This document shows, piece by piece, positions 13,325 through 23,748 of a DNA stretch of 64,000 nt (positions within the stretch are counted from its first letter, which is position 1; every line of letters begins with the position of its first letter). The stretch covers positions 25,112,001 through 25,176,000 of the forward strand of contig CM060734.1 in NCBI GenBank assembly GCA_030704615.1, given 5' to 3'. This stretch comes from Takakia lepidozioides (Eukaryota > Streptophyta > Takakiopsida > Takakiales > Takakiaceae). The position numbers were made by a program, and so were the translations under genes. The notes under the pieces are model-generated. The model had not been told where the DNA came from. It did not search any database and saw only the letters and a program-made list of their open reading frames with translations.

Positions 13325-13589
13325 AGAGATCCCTGAGACATATCTGCACCGAATCGGTCGAAGCGGGCGGTTTGGTCGCAAAGGTGCTGCTTTCAATTTG
13401 TTGCTCACAGATCAAGATGAGCGAAACGTCACGAAGATTCAACGTCATTTTAACAAAGTGATTCCTGAGGTGGCATGGAATGATGATGTTGCAATAGAGG
13501 AAGTCTTGAGGGATGCAGGCCTTGCAAGAGCCTCCCTACACAGGTCTGGTAAAACAAGGCTTTCATGTGGCAGATCTTGGAGAGGGTGA
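13325..13589 (+). pseudogene. DEAD-box RNA helicase C-terminal fragment (DBP5/LOS4-like)
   Basis: The frame contains helicase motif [17 protein letters not shown], followed by [12 protein letters not shown] and a tail ending [10 protein letters not shown]. The spacing and the closing 'AGL' resemble the C-terminus of the mRNA-export helicase DBP5/DDX19 (plant LOS4), from memory. An acceptor-like AACAG precedes at about 13327. No other helicase motif (Q, Walker, DEAD, SAT) is nearby, so this is an isolated last exon, captured fragment or pseudogene. Beyond AGLA the frame runs into unrelated sequence to a stop at 13587. Confidence 0.7.
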
Positions 13590-14934
13590 AGAGCAGACAC
13601 ACATGTGTTTGCTTCCATTCTTCTTGCAGACAAAGGTTCTCGAGTGGGCAAAAGAGGCTGCCAAAAAGTGGAAAGCAGCATTTCAGTAAGCGTTTTAATG
13701 TATCGGTGCACTCAACACAGTCATACTGGGTGACTGTCGCATTTCATACCACTCCATAAAGTCTTGATAGCTGGGAGTTTTCTATCCAAGACCACTTGAC
13801 GGCCCGTAAGGAGTGAGAGCAAATGGGCATGGAGTATTGAGCTGGAGCAGATCTCTTTGGATGAGTGTGCATCACAACGGTTCTTTTGCACACTCATGTT
13901 GCAGGTTAGATCCTAGAGCCTGGATTGTTGCCAAGAAGGTGGTCACAGGCTAAAAGGTGTAGAGAATACAGAGCCTTAGGACTGCCTGTGTGATGCACAG
14001 TTTATGTATGTTTATACTGTTTGAGAGCAGGGTCACAGCCATGGAGGTGAACTGGCAAGTACATGTGATAGAAAAGCTAAGTACATGAGAAGATTGAGAT
14101 AGGCCAACAGGCTTTCAAGGAAGACAGAATAAGCTCGGGATTGGTGGCACTTCCCTATATTGGTGGCAACATGAAATTGCGAGCACTGCGGGTGGCATTA
14201 GAAGGAATGCTGCACTGAGAGGGAGGTGAGCAGGCACATGAAAAGAGCGGGAGGCAAAGAAGATGGGGCCCATTGCAGAGCAAGGGAGCTCCCTGCTATG
14301 AGTCAGTTCTTGCCTCGTCCTGCTGCCGCTCACTGTTGCAAGCTCCATCTTCAGCCGCAGCGTGCAGGCCCAGTTCGAGGAAGAGGAGCAATAGCGCAAG
14401 AGCAGATCCGCCATCGCCAGAGCTCAGATGCCCCCGCCATCGGAGAAGATTCACAGGCTAGTTGATGAAATCTCCAGCCTCACTCTACTTGAAGTTTCGG
14501 ATCTCACAACGCTGTTGAACTCAAATGAAATGGAGGGGAACAGCAGGCACGTGGCCAGGGAACCTAGGAAACCATATAGAACTTAGGGAACCGGGAACCA
14601 GTTACCAGATATTTTGGGTGTAACTTTAAATTTTAAACTTGAAAACTTATTAAAAAAATAAAAAATAAAAAAAAAAAACCCTTTGATCTAATTTAAATGA
14701 TTTAGAGCCAAATTGGTCATATCTTTGTCAAATGGGCTCTGTTTGACTCAGTTTTTTTGAGGGGACAGCTGCAGAAAGGGGAAATCTACCTATCTAGACC
14801 TGGTTTTGTTTTTGGGACTCTGCTAAAAATCTATGGAATTTTTAGAGTGTGAGTGTGCATGAAAGATCCACAATTCTGTTTCTAGAACCTGTGCTGGTCT
14901 ATATGAGAGACAAATCTGTGGATGTACTCCTTGT
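13590..14934. other. No gene recognised
   Basis: There is AT-rich sequence near 14620-14700 (A-runs) and several short frames without recognisable products. Confidence 0.35.
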
Positions 14935-15680
14935 ATGGCTGGGGGAAATGAGGACGTAATTGAAGGGCAGGTCTCTTCTCTTAGCCTGTGCACACAAGGG
15001 GACAGGATTTATGTTTCCCAAGGAACTCAGACTGATTTGAGTGGAGAACAGTTGGACGAGTTGATTGCATACTGGGGTCAGGCATTAGCAGTAGACAACA
15101 AGACTGCTGTAGTTGGCGTTGAGGGCCTCAATATCGCCTTGGACAGTCAGAACTCTGTTGGAGCCAGCAGTTCTGCAGCTGTGTGAAATACCAAAGTGGG
15201 TGAAAGCTAGGCTTGGAACACAGCCAAGACAGCCCCGGGACCAAGGTGTTCAGCCACAAGGCCGTGGTGTACTGGAGCAGAGGAGCAGGAGCTACACAAG
15301 TTTGTGCAATCAGACAGCGTTGCAGCCGGACACGCTCTGCACAGGGCAACCACGAGCGGGGGTTCATTTGCAATGACATGTTTGTTGTGCGTGAAGGAGA
15401 TGCAGTCATTCGCAATGAGGACACCCGCAACCGTCTCAAAGCTTTCGAGTTGAGAGACTATCAGACCCTACCTTTGTTTTCTTTAGTGTTCAGTGAGCGG
15501 GAGATAGGGGAGTATTGCTTTGTCTCTACCTGGCAGAAAGAGGAGGAGGGTTGGTTAGAGCGAGCTACTGTAGCTTGGGACAAGGTTAGTGGCAGGTTTC
15601 TGGACATAGATATACCTCCTACACCTTACCATCATGCAGAGCGAGGCACTTTGAGAGAAGTCTGGCAGTTGATAGCATAG
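14935..15680 (+). pseudogene. Unrecognised protein upstream of E1, in two frames
   Basis: An 83-residue frame from the ATG at 14935 (containing YVSQGTQTDLSGEQLDEL) ends at 15186. It appears to continue in another frame to 15680, with a protein-like C-terminus (VVREGDAVIRNEDTRNRLKA, then FVSTWQKEEEGWLERATVAW). I do not recognise either part. If repeat B copy 1 is an E1 LTR, this would be an E1 upstream ORF. Otherwise it is a neighbouring element. Confidence 0.4.
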
Positions 15681-15849
15681 ATCAGGATTAGATCTTGCTT
15701 GGTCGGGCTTCTATTCTTCCCCTCCATCTCTGTACTATTTTCATTACCTTGTACTTGTAGTTGCCAAAGCCTCTCTTGGTGGAGGCCAGTCAGTCCGGGG
15801 TTTTGGGCTGGGCTATTCTGCAGGATCAGCATTGCAGCTGGATTTTGGT

Positions 15850-16195
15850 GGGGGGTGTTGATGTTTTGATTTCTTGTGTTTGGATCCCCCCCAACACCTG
15901 CATGCTTGACTGTGCGCCATGTTGGTTTTGTGTGGGCGCTTGCTTTCATAGGGATTAGGCCGGATTTGATCACCGGTCAATCCTAGAGTATGCTGTCGGT
16001 GGTGAGGCTGGAGTGATGACCAGCAAGACCACCAGTGTTTCTTCTATGGTGAGGCTGGGTTGATGACCAGCCAACCATAGGAGTTCTTGCGGTGGATGCA
16101 GGTGCAGGTGCCCTGAGCCATTGGGATATGACCCTTAAACTGCAACAGGTGCCCACCCGTGTCACTATTAGATACTAGAGCCTTATAGTGTCACG
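15850..16195 (+). other. E1 leader with two 46-bp repeats
   Basis: This is homologous to 5880-6290 on the other strand. It contains two units of a repeat around GGTGAGGCTGGGTTGATGAC (three units in the other copy). It may be 5' UTR or LTR. No primer-binding site could be assigned with confidence. Confidence 0.6.
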
Positions 16196-16216
16196 TGGAG
16201 GAGGTGCACATTGTGA

Positions 16217-18273
16217 GTGTCATTACGGAGTTACCCAAGGGTTTTGAGGGGAGTACGGCTACAGGCAGTAACAGTGAGTGGGTTCACAAGACGAGGTATT
16301 CGGTTCAGACCACCTTCACCGCCACCCTCAATTACTGTAGAGTCAGACACAGACTCGGAGGCTTCATCAACAGGTGTGCACTTTCATTCGCCATTGTTGT
16401 GGGACGACATGGGAGATGTATGGAGCTACCAAGGGGCCTCGTAGGTACTCTGGAGCTGTGGGCACAATCGAGTTGGATGACTTATCCAGGAGTTCGACAG
16501 CTGGTGTGATTTGCAGCAGATGCGCAATCCACAGCTATTCACCCCATTCATGGCGTGGAAGGGACTGTTCCAGCATTTGGAAGGCCCGCCTATGGACGAT
16601 TACCACGAGTTCAGGCGAGGACATGAAGCAGAGATTGAGGAGTGGAGGATGTATTGGTCACCTGACTACGTCTCCATTACTCGAGGCACGACGCGACCAG
16701 TAGCTGCATCAGTACCAATAGCTCCCACTGCCAGCACTAGTAGTGGAGCAAGTAGTGCTGGTACTTCTGCAGGTGGTACCAGTTCAAAAGGTGCTACTAC
16801 TCCTCCTGCCACGACTACAACACATGTGCTAGATTCAACCCGGTGGTGGAGTTCTTCCAGGAGTTGCGGAGGAACTACCAAGGTGTACGGACAGAGAAGC
16901 TGCGAAGTTTGCAAGACTTCCAGCGCAAACCCAGTGAGAGCCTGCGAGAGGCGTACACTCGTATGAGGCGCTTGATAAGTGTGACCCAAGGGGTTACTGA
17001 AGCTCAGGCAATCCAGTTTTGGTATGGAATTCTGGACAAGGAGCTCAGAGAAGGGTGCGAGATGCAACCCTGTTACAAGCAGCCCAACCCACATTAGCAG
17101 ATGTGTTTCTGCTGGCTGAGCGGATTGAGCTCAACATGGTGGAGGAGCGAGTTGTTACAATTGGATTGGCAAGGACATGCCTGCACGGGCACAGCTGTCA
17201 GCCCACAGGCACAAGGGACTGCCCAACAGCGTGGTCAGGGGGGCAAGGTTGCCCAGCCCAAGTTCCATGGAGCTTACAGGGGACCTCAGGTGCAGAGGCC
17301 CGTGGCATCTTTTGCAGGCCAACAGCAACCAGGGGTGATATGTTGGACATGTGGAGGACCCCATGTCAAGAGAGATTGCCCAGAGAGTGGCAAAAGGCCG
17401 GCACAAGCACAGCCTGCACAGTTGCAGTGTGGGCATTGTGGCAAGTATGGGCATGGAGATGCCCAGTGTTATGACTTGCATCCTGAGTTGCGCCCAGGCC
17501 AGTTCCAAGGGAACAATGGTGGCCGGGGGCGAGGTGGACCAGCCCAAAGAGGACGAGGTGGTCGGGCACGAGGTGCAGGCCAAGGGCAAGCTCCACATGG
17601 CCAAGGACGCGGAGGTCAGGGTGTTGACCAAGGCATGGCCAATCGGCTTCAGCAGCTAGAGCAGAGGCTCGCTGCCATGGCTATAGCTCAGGGTACGGCT
17701 CCCAGGCGGGATGGTCCACCTCCTGCTCCTGAGGGAGGAGATATGGGAGGCATGGGATTCATGTGCGGAGCAGCACTACCACTAGAGCAGGTGGAGTCTG
17801 CTGCAGCCGTGACTCGAGGAGCAGCACGAGTTCCTGAGCCACGAGGTGCAGAGGTGGAATTGGATCCACAACGTGGGGAGGCAAGCCGTCAGGCAAGGCT
17901 GCCTCAGTCATTCACCTTGGCGGAGACAGTGTCAACGCCATCCATGGCACCTAGTTCTCGCCCGACTGTTACCGAGGCGGAGGTTACTATGCCATTGGGG
18001 AGAGCTACACGTGCAGCACTGACACCTGCTGCCAAGGCTAGTGCGGCCGGTGTGTTATTGGGGGCAGCCACCTCTGTGTGTCAGGCAACAATGATTGCGA
18101 CGCCGGGGGTGAGACCAGCTGCAGTGTTCAGACTAGCAGCAACACTCTGTGAGAGTGGGGAGGTCACTTCATCTTCTGCGGAGTTAGTGGAAGGTGTAGT
18201 GGCAGAGGGATCCTCGGATTTGAGGGTCAAGACTGCCACGGCTGCGCCTGGCAAGCTGCAGCTGCCAGGTTGA
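16217..18273 (+). CDS. E1 Gag (capsid and nucleocapsid), with frameshifts
   Basis: The structural protein is spread over several frames. The N-terminal part has FTRRGIRFRPPSPPPS and YGATKGPRRYSGAVGTI. The capsid core has QQMRNPQLFTPFMAWKGLFQ and the gag-like LREAYTRMRRLISVTQG. The nucleocapsid (17101-18273, one long frame) has one knuckle with altered spacing, CWTCGGPHVKRDC, and a canonical CCHC knuckle, CGHCGKYGHGDAQC, followed by an Arg/Gly-rich tract. The Gag frame ends in TGA at 18271-18273, and the protease frame overlaps it by a few bases in the -1 phase. That may be a natural gag/pro frameshift, but I see no obvious slippery heptamer. Confidence 0.85.
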
Positions 18274-19104
18274 CGGAGCTGCCAGCTAGGCCAGCCTTTG
18301 AGCGCGCCATGGTGACACCTGGAGTTGTCTTGTTAGACAACCAGGGAGGCATTTTCACTTTGAGTGGACCGGCAGGCAAGAAGTACCGGCCACTGCGGGT
18401 CTTGTTGGACTCAGGAGCTCAGCCACTGATGTTGGGCAGAGCTGCTATTGCAGGTTTGGGCCTCATGGAGGCGGATATGGAGCCTTGTCCTTTCCAGATA
18501 CAGACATCTCTGGGAGGATCAGAGCAGGCTCGGGGCATGACACGGCATCAGTTGGCCATTAGACTGCAGCCGGATCATCCTATCGATGGCTCAGTGATGC
18601 GAGCCAAGGCCATTGTGACAGACGCGGTCTCTTACGATGTCCTCGTTGGTGGGGCAGTGTTATACCCCATGGGCTTCACCCTGGATTTTGGGAGGAGTCA
18701 GCATCCTACAGGCCTGGATGGCAGTCAGGGATGGTCGCCGTGCACAGCTCCCTGTGACATTCATTGGGGGTATTGCGCTGCCCAGCGGGGCAAGATGCCA
18801 ACACTAGCCGCCTTTACAGCTGCAGTTAGTTGGCCTGGAGAGTTGCTGGAAGGCAATGCCCATGCAGAGGATGTGCCACCTCCAGCAGAGAGCAGGATGA
18901 CATGCATGGTATGGCGGAGTTGCCTGCCATGGTTGCTCACACTCCATTGTGGGGTACGAGCAAGGATTTGCAGCAGGTTGCTGATCGACGGGTGCAACAA
19001 GCCTTGGGTAGAGCTTTTGTACCGTCAGGAGAGGAGGAGAGTGGGTATTGCACCAGGACCACCTCAGTTGTCACCATTGGATACCACACCTATTGTGTGG
19101 CAGC
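18270..19104 (+). CDS. E1 aspartic protease and linker
   Basis: This is the retroviral-type aspartic protease that processes the polyprotein. It has the active-site motif RVLLDSGAQPLMLGR (Asp-Ser-Gly) at about residues 45-60 and a second conserved stretch, YDVLVGGAVLYPMGF, about 85 residues later. About 100 residues of less conserved linker follow, before the methyltransferase begins in the same frame at about 19105. Confidence 0.8.
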
Positions 19105-20236
19105 CGGATGAAGGCATTTGCCTTCTGGACTTGTTTGGCGGGATCAGCACCGGATTGGCTGCTGTGCTACAGGCAGGTGTACGAGTTCGACGTTACCTGT
19201 ATGTGGAGGGATGAGACTGCACGACGCGTCTCACTGCGCCATGTTGCTCAGTTGGTACAGCAGTACCCTGACTTGTTGCCAGTGTCTGCAGTTCGTGGAT
19301 ACCAACAAGCCTTGCCAGCAGACATTTCTTGCTGGGGGCGCAGGATTTGGAGCAGGTTGGCTCCATTGATCTGGTAGTGGCAGGTTGGCCCTGCCAAGGG
19401 CATTCATCAGCCGGGCATGGCAATGGATTGCGAGACTCGAGGACGGGTCTGTTTTGGGAGATGGTGCGGATTTTGCGCCACTTGCAGCTTCATCAAGCTG
19501 TATCTCCAGCATACATCTTGGAGAATGTACCACTGATGGGTGATTCTCGGGCCAGGGTGATGGCCAGTGTGCATCAAGTCCGGTCGTGGCTTGGGTCAGC
19601 AGTGTTGCTGGATGCAGCTGCAGTGGGGTCACGGGCTCATCGTCCACGGCTATGGTGGACTAACTTGATGCCACCCGCACTGCTCAAGCGTGCATTTGAT
19701 GGGGTGCAGCGGCCAGCACACCTCACCGTGGATGGCATTTTGGACACAGGGGGCAGTCTCAACGTGTGAGACACGATGACCGTTCGCCTTTGGCAGTGGT
19801 CAACAGGGTGGGTCAACCACGAGCAGCATTACCTACACTGCTCAGCTTCCCAGGATCCCATGCTTTTCGGGATGGTGGACCTGGCCTCCTGTGGGATGCT
19901 CAGTTGCAGCAGTTAGTGGAGCCTAATGCCGACGAGCGAGAGCGGGCTATGGGGTTTTCCACTGGGACCACGGCGGTGCCTTCTCTTTCTGAGGCATCAC
20001 GTCGTCAGGTGTTGGGGCAAGCAATGGATCTCAATTGCTTGACCTGGATTATCAGCTTGGCTATGGCTGAGCAACGTAGAGTGCGGAGTGCACTTCCCTT
20101 GATGGTCTCTCTGCCTACCGAGACGGTACAGGCAGCGAGTGGGGGCGAGCCGGTGAGGACCACGGGTGTAGACATCCATGGCACATGTGGGAGGTGCTCG
20201 AGGTTCAGAGGGAGTTGGCAGCCAAGGCAGCTGTGA
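19105..20236 (+). CDS. DNMT3-like cytosine-5 DNA methyltransferase inside E1 pol
   Basis: It would methylate DNA cytosines using S-adenosylmethionine. Catalytic-domain motifs appear in order: motif I LLDLFGGISTGLAAVLQAG (about 19122-19180); the acidic YVEG/DETA region; motif IV VVAGWPCQGHSS with the catalytic Cys codon at 19392-19394; motif VI LENVPLM with Glu at 19521; motif VIII SRAHRPRLWWTN (19629-19664); a target-recognition stretch; motif IX EPNADERERAMGF (about 19919-19960); and motif X RRQVLGQAMDLN (about 20000-20040). The 'F-GGI-TG' and 'HRPRLWW-N' wording is closest, from memory, to DNMT3-type enzymes. No separate PWWP or UBA domain is seen. Reading it needs frame changes at about 19208, 19325 and 19766; the first two cancel. 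Methyltransferases in charophyte Gypsy and dinoflagellate elements have been published (de Mendoza and colleagues, 2018, from memory). Confidence 0.88.
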
Positions 20237-21191
20237 TGGATGAGGTTGGGGATTCTTCTCGGGTTGAGGAGGTTCTCAATGATGAGATGATGGGGCAGGA
20301 TGAGGCCTTGTCATTGACTGAGCAGGAAGGGAGTACTGCTCAAGAGGTTGCAGCATAGCAACCACGGGACGCGTCCTACCTCTAAGCCACTGGACTTAAG
20401 GTTGCAGTTACGGAGGACAATTGGGAGCCTGACATTGGACCCATTGTCACCGGAGGAGAGAGACGACGTATACGGCGGTTCCTGAGGGCTTACAGGAATT
20501 GCTTTGCCTTCAGTTTGAAGGACTTGGGAGCACTGAGGGTCAAGAGATCCGTATTGAGTTGGCCACTGACACGCCAATCTTTCGGAGACCCTATAGATAC
20601 AGTGACATGGAGAGGTCTTTGATTCAGATGAGGACTCAAGATCTCTGGGAGGCAGGTTTGGTGGAGCTCTCTGGTGGAGAGTATGCTTCAGCCACAGTGA
20701 TGCCAGCTAAGAAGGATGTCTATGGCAATTGGACGGAGAGACGTATGTGCGGTGATTACCGGCCTGTAAATCGTCAGACCAAGTCCGATAGGTATGCCAT
20801 GCCGACACCAGAGGAGATCTTTGATGCCATTGGGCATTCCAAGGTCTTTAGCACGTTGGATTTACGATCCGGATATCACCAGTTGCCGATCAAGGAGGCG
20901 GATAAGCAAAAGACGGCATTCTGGGGGATCAATGAGCACGGGAAGGATTGCCTATACCAGTGGCGGTTCTTACCATTTGGGCTTAAAAACGCTCCCGCTG
21001 AGTTTCAAAGAGTCATGGACAGGATTCTAGCAGGGGTGGAGTTTGCTCGGTGCTACATAGATGACATCATCATCTTTAGTGCTACGGTGGAGGAGCATGA
21101 GAGACACCTTCAGGGGGTATTTGAGCGCTTGAGGACGCACGGATTGAAGTTACATCCGGGCAAGTGCAAGTTTTTTCCACAACCAGATTGA
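20237..21191 (+). CDS. E1 linker and reverse transcriptase
   Basis: An acidic linker (EEVLNDEMMGQDEALSLTEQ) leads through stops and a frameshift near 20520 to RT. The fingers and palm are intact in one frame, with STLDLRSGYHQLPI (first catalytic Asp), FLPFGLKNAPAEFQRVMD and the catalytic motif CYIDDIIIFS at about 21052-21080. The frame ends at 21191. The next domain continues in another phase a few bases later (EYLGHMIYPGG), so there is a frameshift at the RT thumb. Confidence 0.88.
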
Positions 21192-21204
21192 GTATCTGGG
21201 TCAC

Positions 21205-22197
21205 ATGATATATCCTGGAGGATTGGGGGTACAGCAGACTAAGGTAGAGTCCATTGCACAGGTTCCACGCCCCACGGATGTGAGCCGAGTTCGAGCTTTC
21301 ATGGGGTTAGCAAACTATTACAGACGGTTTGTTAAGGGATTTAGTGCCATTGCAAAGGCTCTAACCAAGCTGACCAAGGTGGACCAGGAGTGGCAGTGGG
21401 AAGATGAGCAAGAACAAGCTTTTCAAGAGCTCAAGGCGAGGTTGACCTCGGCGCCCATTGAGACGACCTATCAGGGGGCGTCTTTTCAGCTGCATACAGA
21501 TTGGAGCATGCTGGGGCTTGGAGCGGTGCTCACACAGGTGGATGATGAGGGAAGAGAGTTCGTAGTGGCTTATGCTAGCCGCTCGAACAATGCTGCAGAG
21601 TCTAAGTATAGCTCATATGAGGGAGAATGCTTAGCTGCAGTGTGGGCCGTGGCACACTTCAGGTGCTATCTATACGGCAATCTCTTCACCCTTGTCACGG
21701 ATCACCAACCACTCAAGTGGTTGATGGAGTCAGACAAGCTTACGGGGAAGCTTGCACGGTGGGCACTCATCCTTCAAGAGTATGACTTTCAGGTGGTGCA
21801 TCGACCGGGTTTGGTCAATCGCAATGCAGATGGGTTGAGTCGCAATCCATGCACGAGCCAACAGGATGACACTGGAGCTCGGTGGCATGGTGAGACGGAC
21901 GAGGAGATGGTGCCCGGATGGCATGCATCTGCATTTCTGTGTATCTTGGCAGCGGAAGGCCAGGTTGGACCTGCAACAGGGATGACTGTAGATCAAGTGT
22001 CTGAGGACCCTGAGGCCAGCAATGAGCAAGGTGGCGCCAAAGATATACATGAGGATTCAGTTGTGTTGGACTACCTCCGCACTGGAGACACGGCAGCCAC
22101 TGTGACTGCCAAGGAGAGGGATCGGATCCTACAACGAGCCAAGAGGTTCAAGTGGGAGGGGACACACTGCTCCGAGTGTGGGAGGATGGTCGAGTGA
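21205..22197 (+). CDS. E1 RT thumb and RNase H
   Basis: The thumb and connection region (MGLANYYRRFVKGFSAIAKA) is followed by Ty3-type RNase H with the catalytic acids in HTDWSMLGLGAVLTQ, YEGECLAAVWAV and LVTDHQPLKWLM, and the closing RPGLVNRNADGLSR. This domain degrades the RNA strand during cDNA synthesis. The frame is open through a long linker and overlaps the integrase frame by about 20 bases. Confidence 0.9.
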   Translation: MIYPGGLGVQQTKVESIAQVPRPTDVSRVRAFMGLANYYRRFVKGFSAIAKALTKLTKVDQEWQWEDEQEQAFQELKARLTSAPIETTYQGASFQLHTDWSMLGLGAVLTQVDDEGREFVVAYASRSNNAAESKYSSYEGECLAAVWAVAHFRCYLYGNLFTLVTDHQPLKWLMESDKLTGKLARWALILQEYDFQVVHRPGLVNRNADGLSRNPCTSQQDDTGARWHGETDEEMVPGWHASAFLCILAAEGQVGPATGMTVDQVSEDPEASNEQGGAKDIHEDSVVLDYLRTGDTAATVTAKERDRILQRAKRFKWEGTHCSECGRMVE

Positions 22198-23080
22198 GGA
22201 TTGTGCCTCACCAACACAGCGGGCACGGTTAGTGCGGCATGCCCATGAGGAGTTGGGGCATTTTGGGGTGCGACGCACTCATAGTCTACTGCAGGGGCAG
22301 TATTGGTGGCGTGGTATGCACACAGAGGTGCAACAATTTGTGGCTAGGTGCATGGTGTGTGACAGGGTGCGTGCTTCATTCAACGCCCCTACTCCACAAT
22401 TGCACCCTCTTCCGATCATGGGATTGGGCTACAGGTGGAGTCTTGACTTCGCAGGGCCGTTGCCACTGACCATGCGCCACAACAAGTACGTGTTGGTGAT
22501 GGTGGAGCACTTCTCCAAGTGGATTGAATTGGTTCCATTGCCTGATAAGGCTAGTGAGGGAGCTGCGTATGCATTCTTGGATTGTGTGCTTAGCCGATTC
22601 GGTGCTCCAGCTGAGGTACTCACGGACCAAGGGAGAGAGTTCTTGGGGGAGTTTCAGGCTTTGTGTGACAAGGCCTTGATAGACCACCGCACCACTTCTC
22701 GGGATCATCCTGAGGCCGATGGCTTGGCAGAGAGAGTTGTTCAGACAGTAAAGAGGGGTTTGCGCAAGTATGGCTTGCAGAAGGGACACCTAGGAGATTG
22801 GGACCTTCAGTTACCCTGGTTAGCCATGGGCTACAGGTTCAGCAAGCAAGCATCACTTGCCTCCTTCTCACCATACTTTCTCTCTTTGGCCGAGAGCCGG
22901 ATTTGCCTACATCCATTCGCAGAGAAGCTGCTACAGTTCTTAACCTTGACAATCCGGACGTGTGGGCACGTGCATGTGAAGCAGCGTGCAGAGTTGTTTC
23001 AAGAGAGTCGATGCCATGGCTTTCGATAACCTTGCATTGCACAACACCGTGATACGTTGAGGTATGCTACCATACGTGGT
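22178..23080 (+). CDS. E1 integrase core
   Basis: The HHCC zinc-binding domain is visible (HAHEELGHFG, then CMVCDR). The D,D-35-E core has LDFAGPLP, VLTDQGREFLGEF and the Glu in DHPEADGLAERVV. After about 22850 the coding signal moves to another frame (LFGREPDLPTSIRREAATVL). The C-terminal GDYVYLQQ stretch is found near 23113. Confidence 0.88.
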
Positions 23081-23500
23081 GGGGGCTATCGTCCTGGGGT
23101 TCGAGATTCAACCCTGGTGACTATGTCTATCTGCAGCAGACTACTCCTACGACCCTGATGAACTGCAGGACGTGTTATTTTGAGGGTTCGAGAGGTCTTG
23201 CCCTCAGGCGTCTTGGTCTTGGACGGTCAGGATGGCATAACTTGGAAGGGACCATGTGCGTAATTGTGCGCCATGTCACCTCCGAATGTCGATGGCAGGA
23301 TTGACCCAAACCTGGCAGTGGTATCTGTAGGTTTGAGGTGCATGTTGTGTGGGTCTGCTAAAAGGGGCAGCCACCATGCTGTGGTGTGATCGATGCTCTA
23401 GAGGTTGGCCTATGGGATGCTGACTCCACCTCTTGAGATGGTTCCAGATGGGGATTGGTTATGTCCACATTGCATGGATAGTGGGAGTGGATACAACATG
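23081..23500 (+). pseudogene. E1 integrase tail with decayed PHD finger
   Basis: Across three frames the text reads RVREVLPSGVLVLDGQDGIT, NCAPCHL, NVDGRIDP, then CMLCGSAKRG, MLWCDRCSRGWPMGC and LTPPLEMVPDGDWLCPHC. This is the C4HC3 pattern of a PHD finger, with the zinc-binding His replaced by Pro (GWPMGC instead of GWHxxC). PHD fingers read histone H3 tails. At the end of an integrase, one could steer insertion as chromodomains do. I recall similar integrase-PHD tails in other green-algal Gypsy proteins. Confidence 0.75.
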
Positions 23501-23748
23501 GAAGGCTAACAAGAAACGCAAGGCCCAACTACTAGGAGACCTTGAACACACGAGATCCTAGCTCAAGTTCACAGATTGCAAGACGGCGACTAACGATGGG
23601 GCTACTTTGTACCCGCCTCTTGGTCTAATAGATTTGAGTACAATAGGACAGTGATAGAGGACTTAGTACGGCTTGTGGCTATTACATCTTGTAGCTATCT
23701 GGAGGTAAGGGACCTATCCACCAGCTAAGGGGGCGATTGTGGCAGACT

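Noticed and set aside
16166-16180. TTAGATACTAGAGCC as an E1 primer-binding site (initiator Met type)
   Set aside because: It resembles TGGTATCAGAGCC, but the aligned stretch in the second E1 copy (about 5840-5870) lacks it and no LTR end precedes it.
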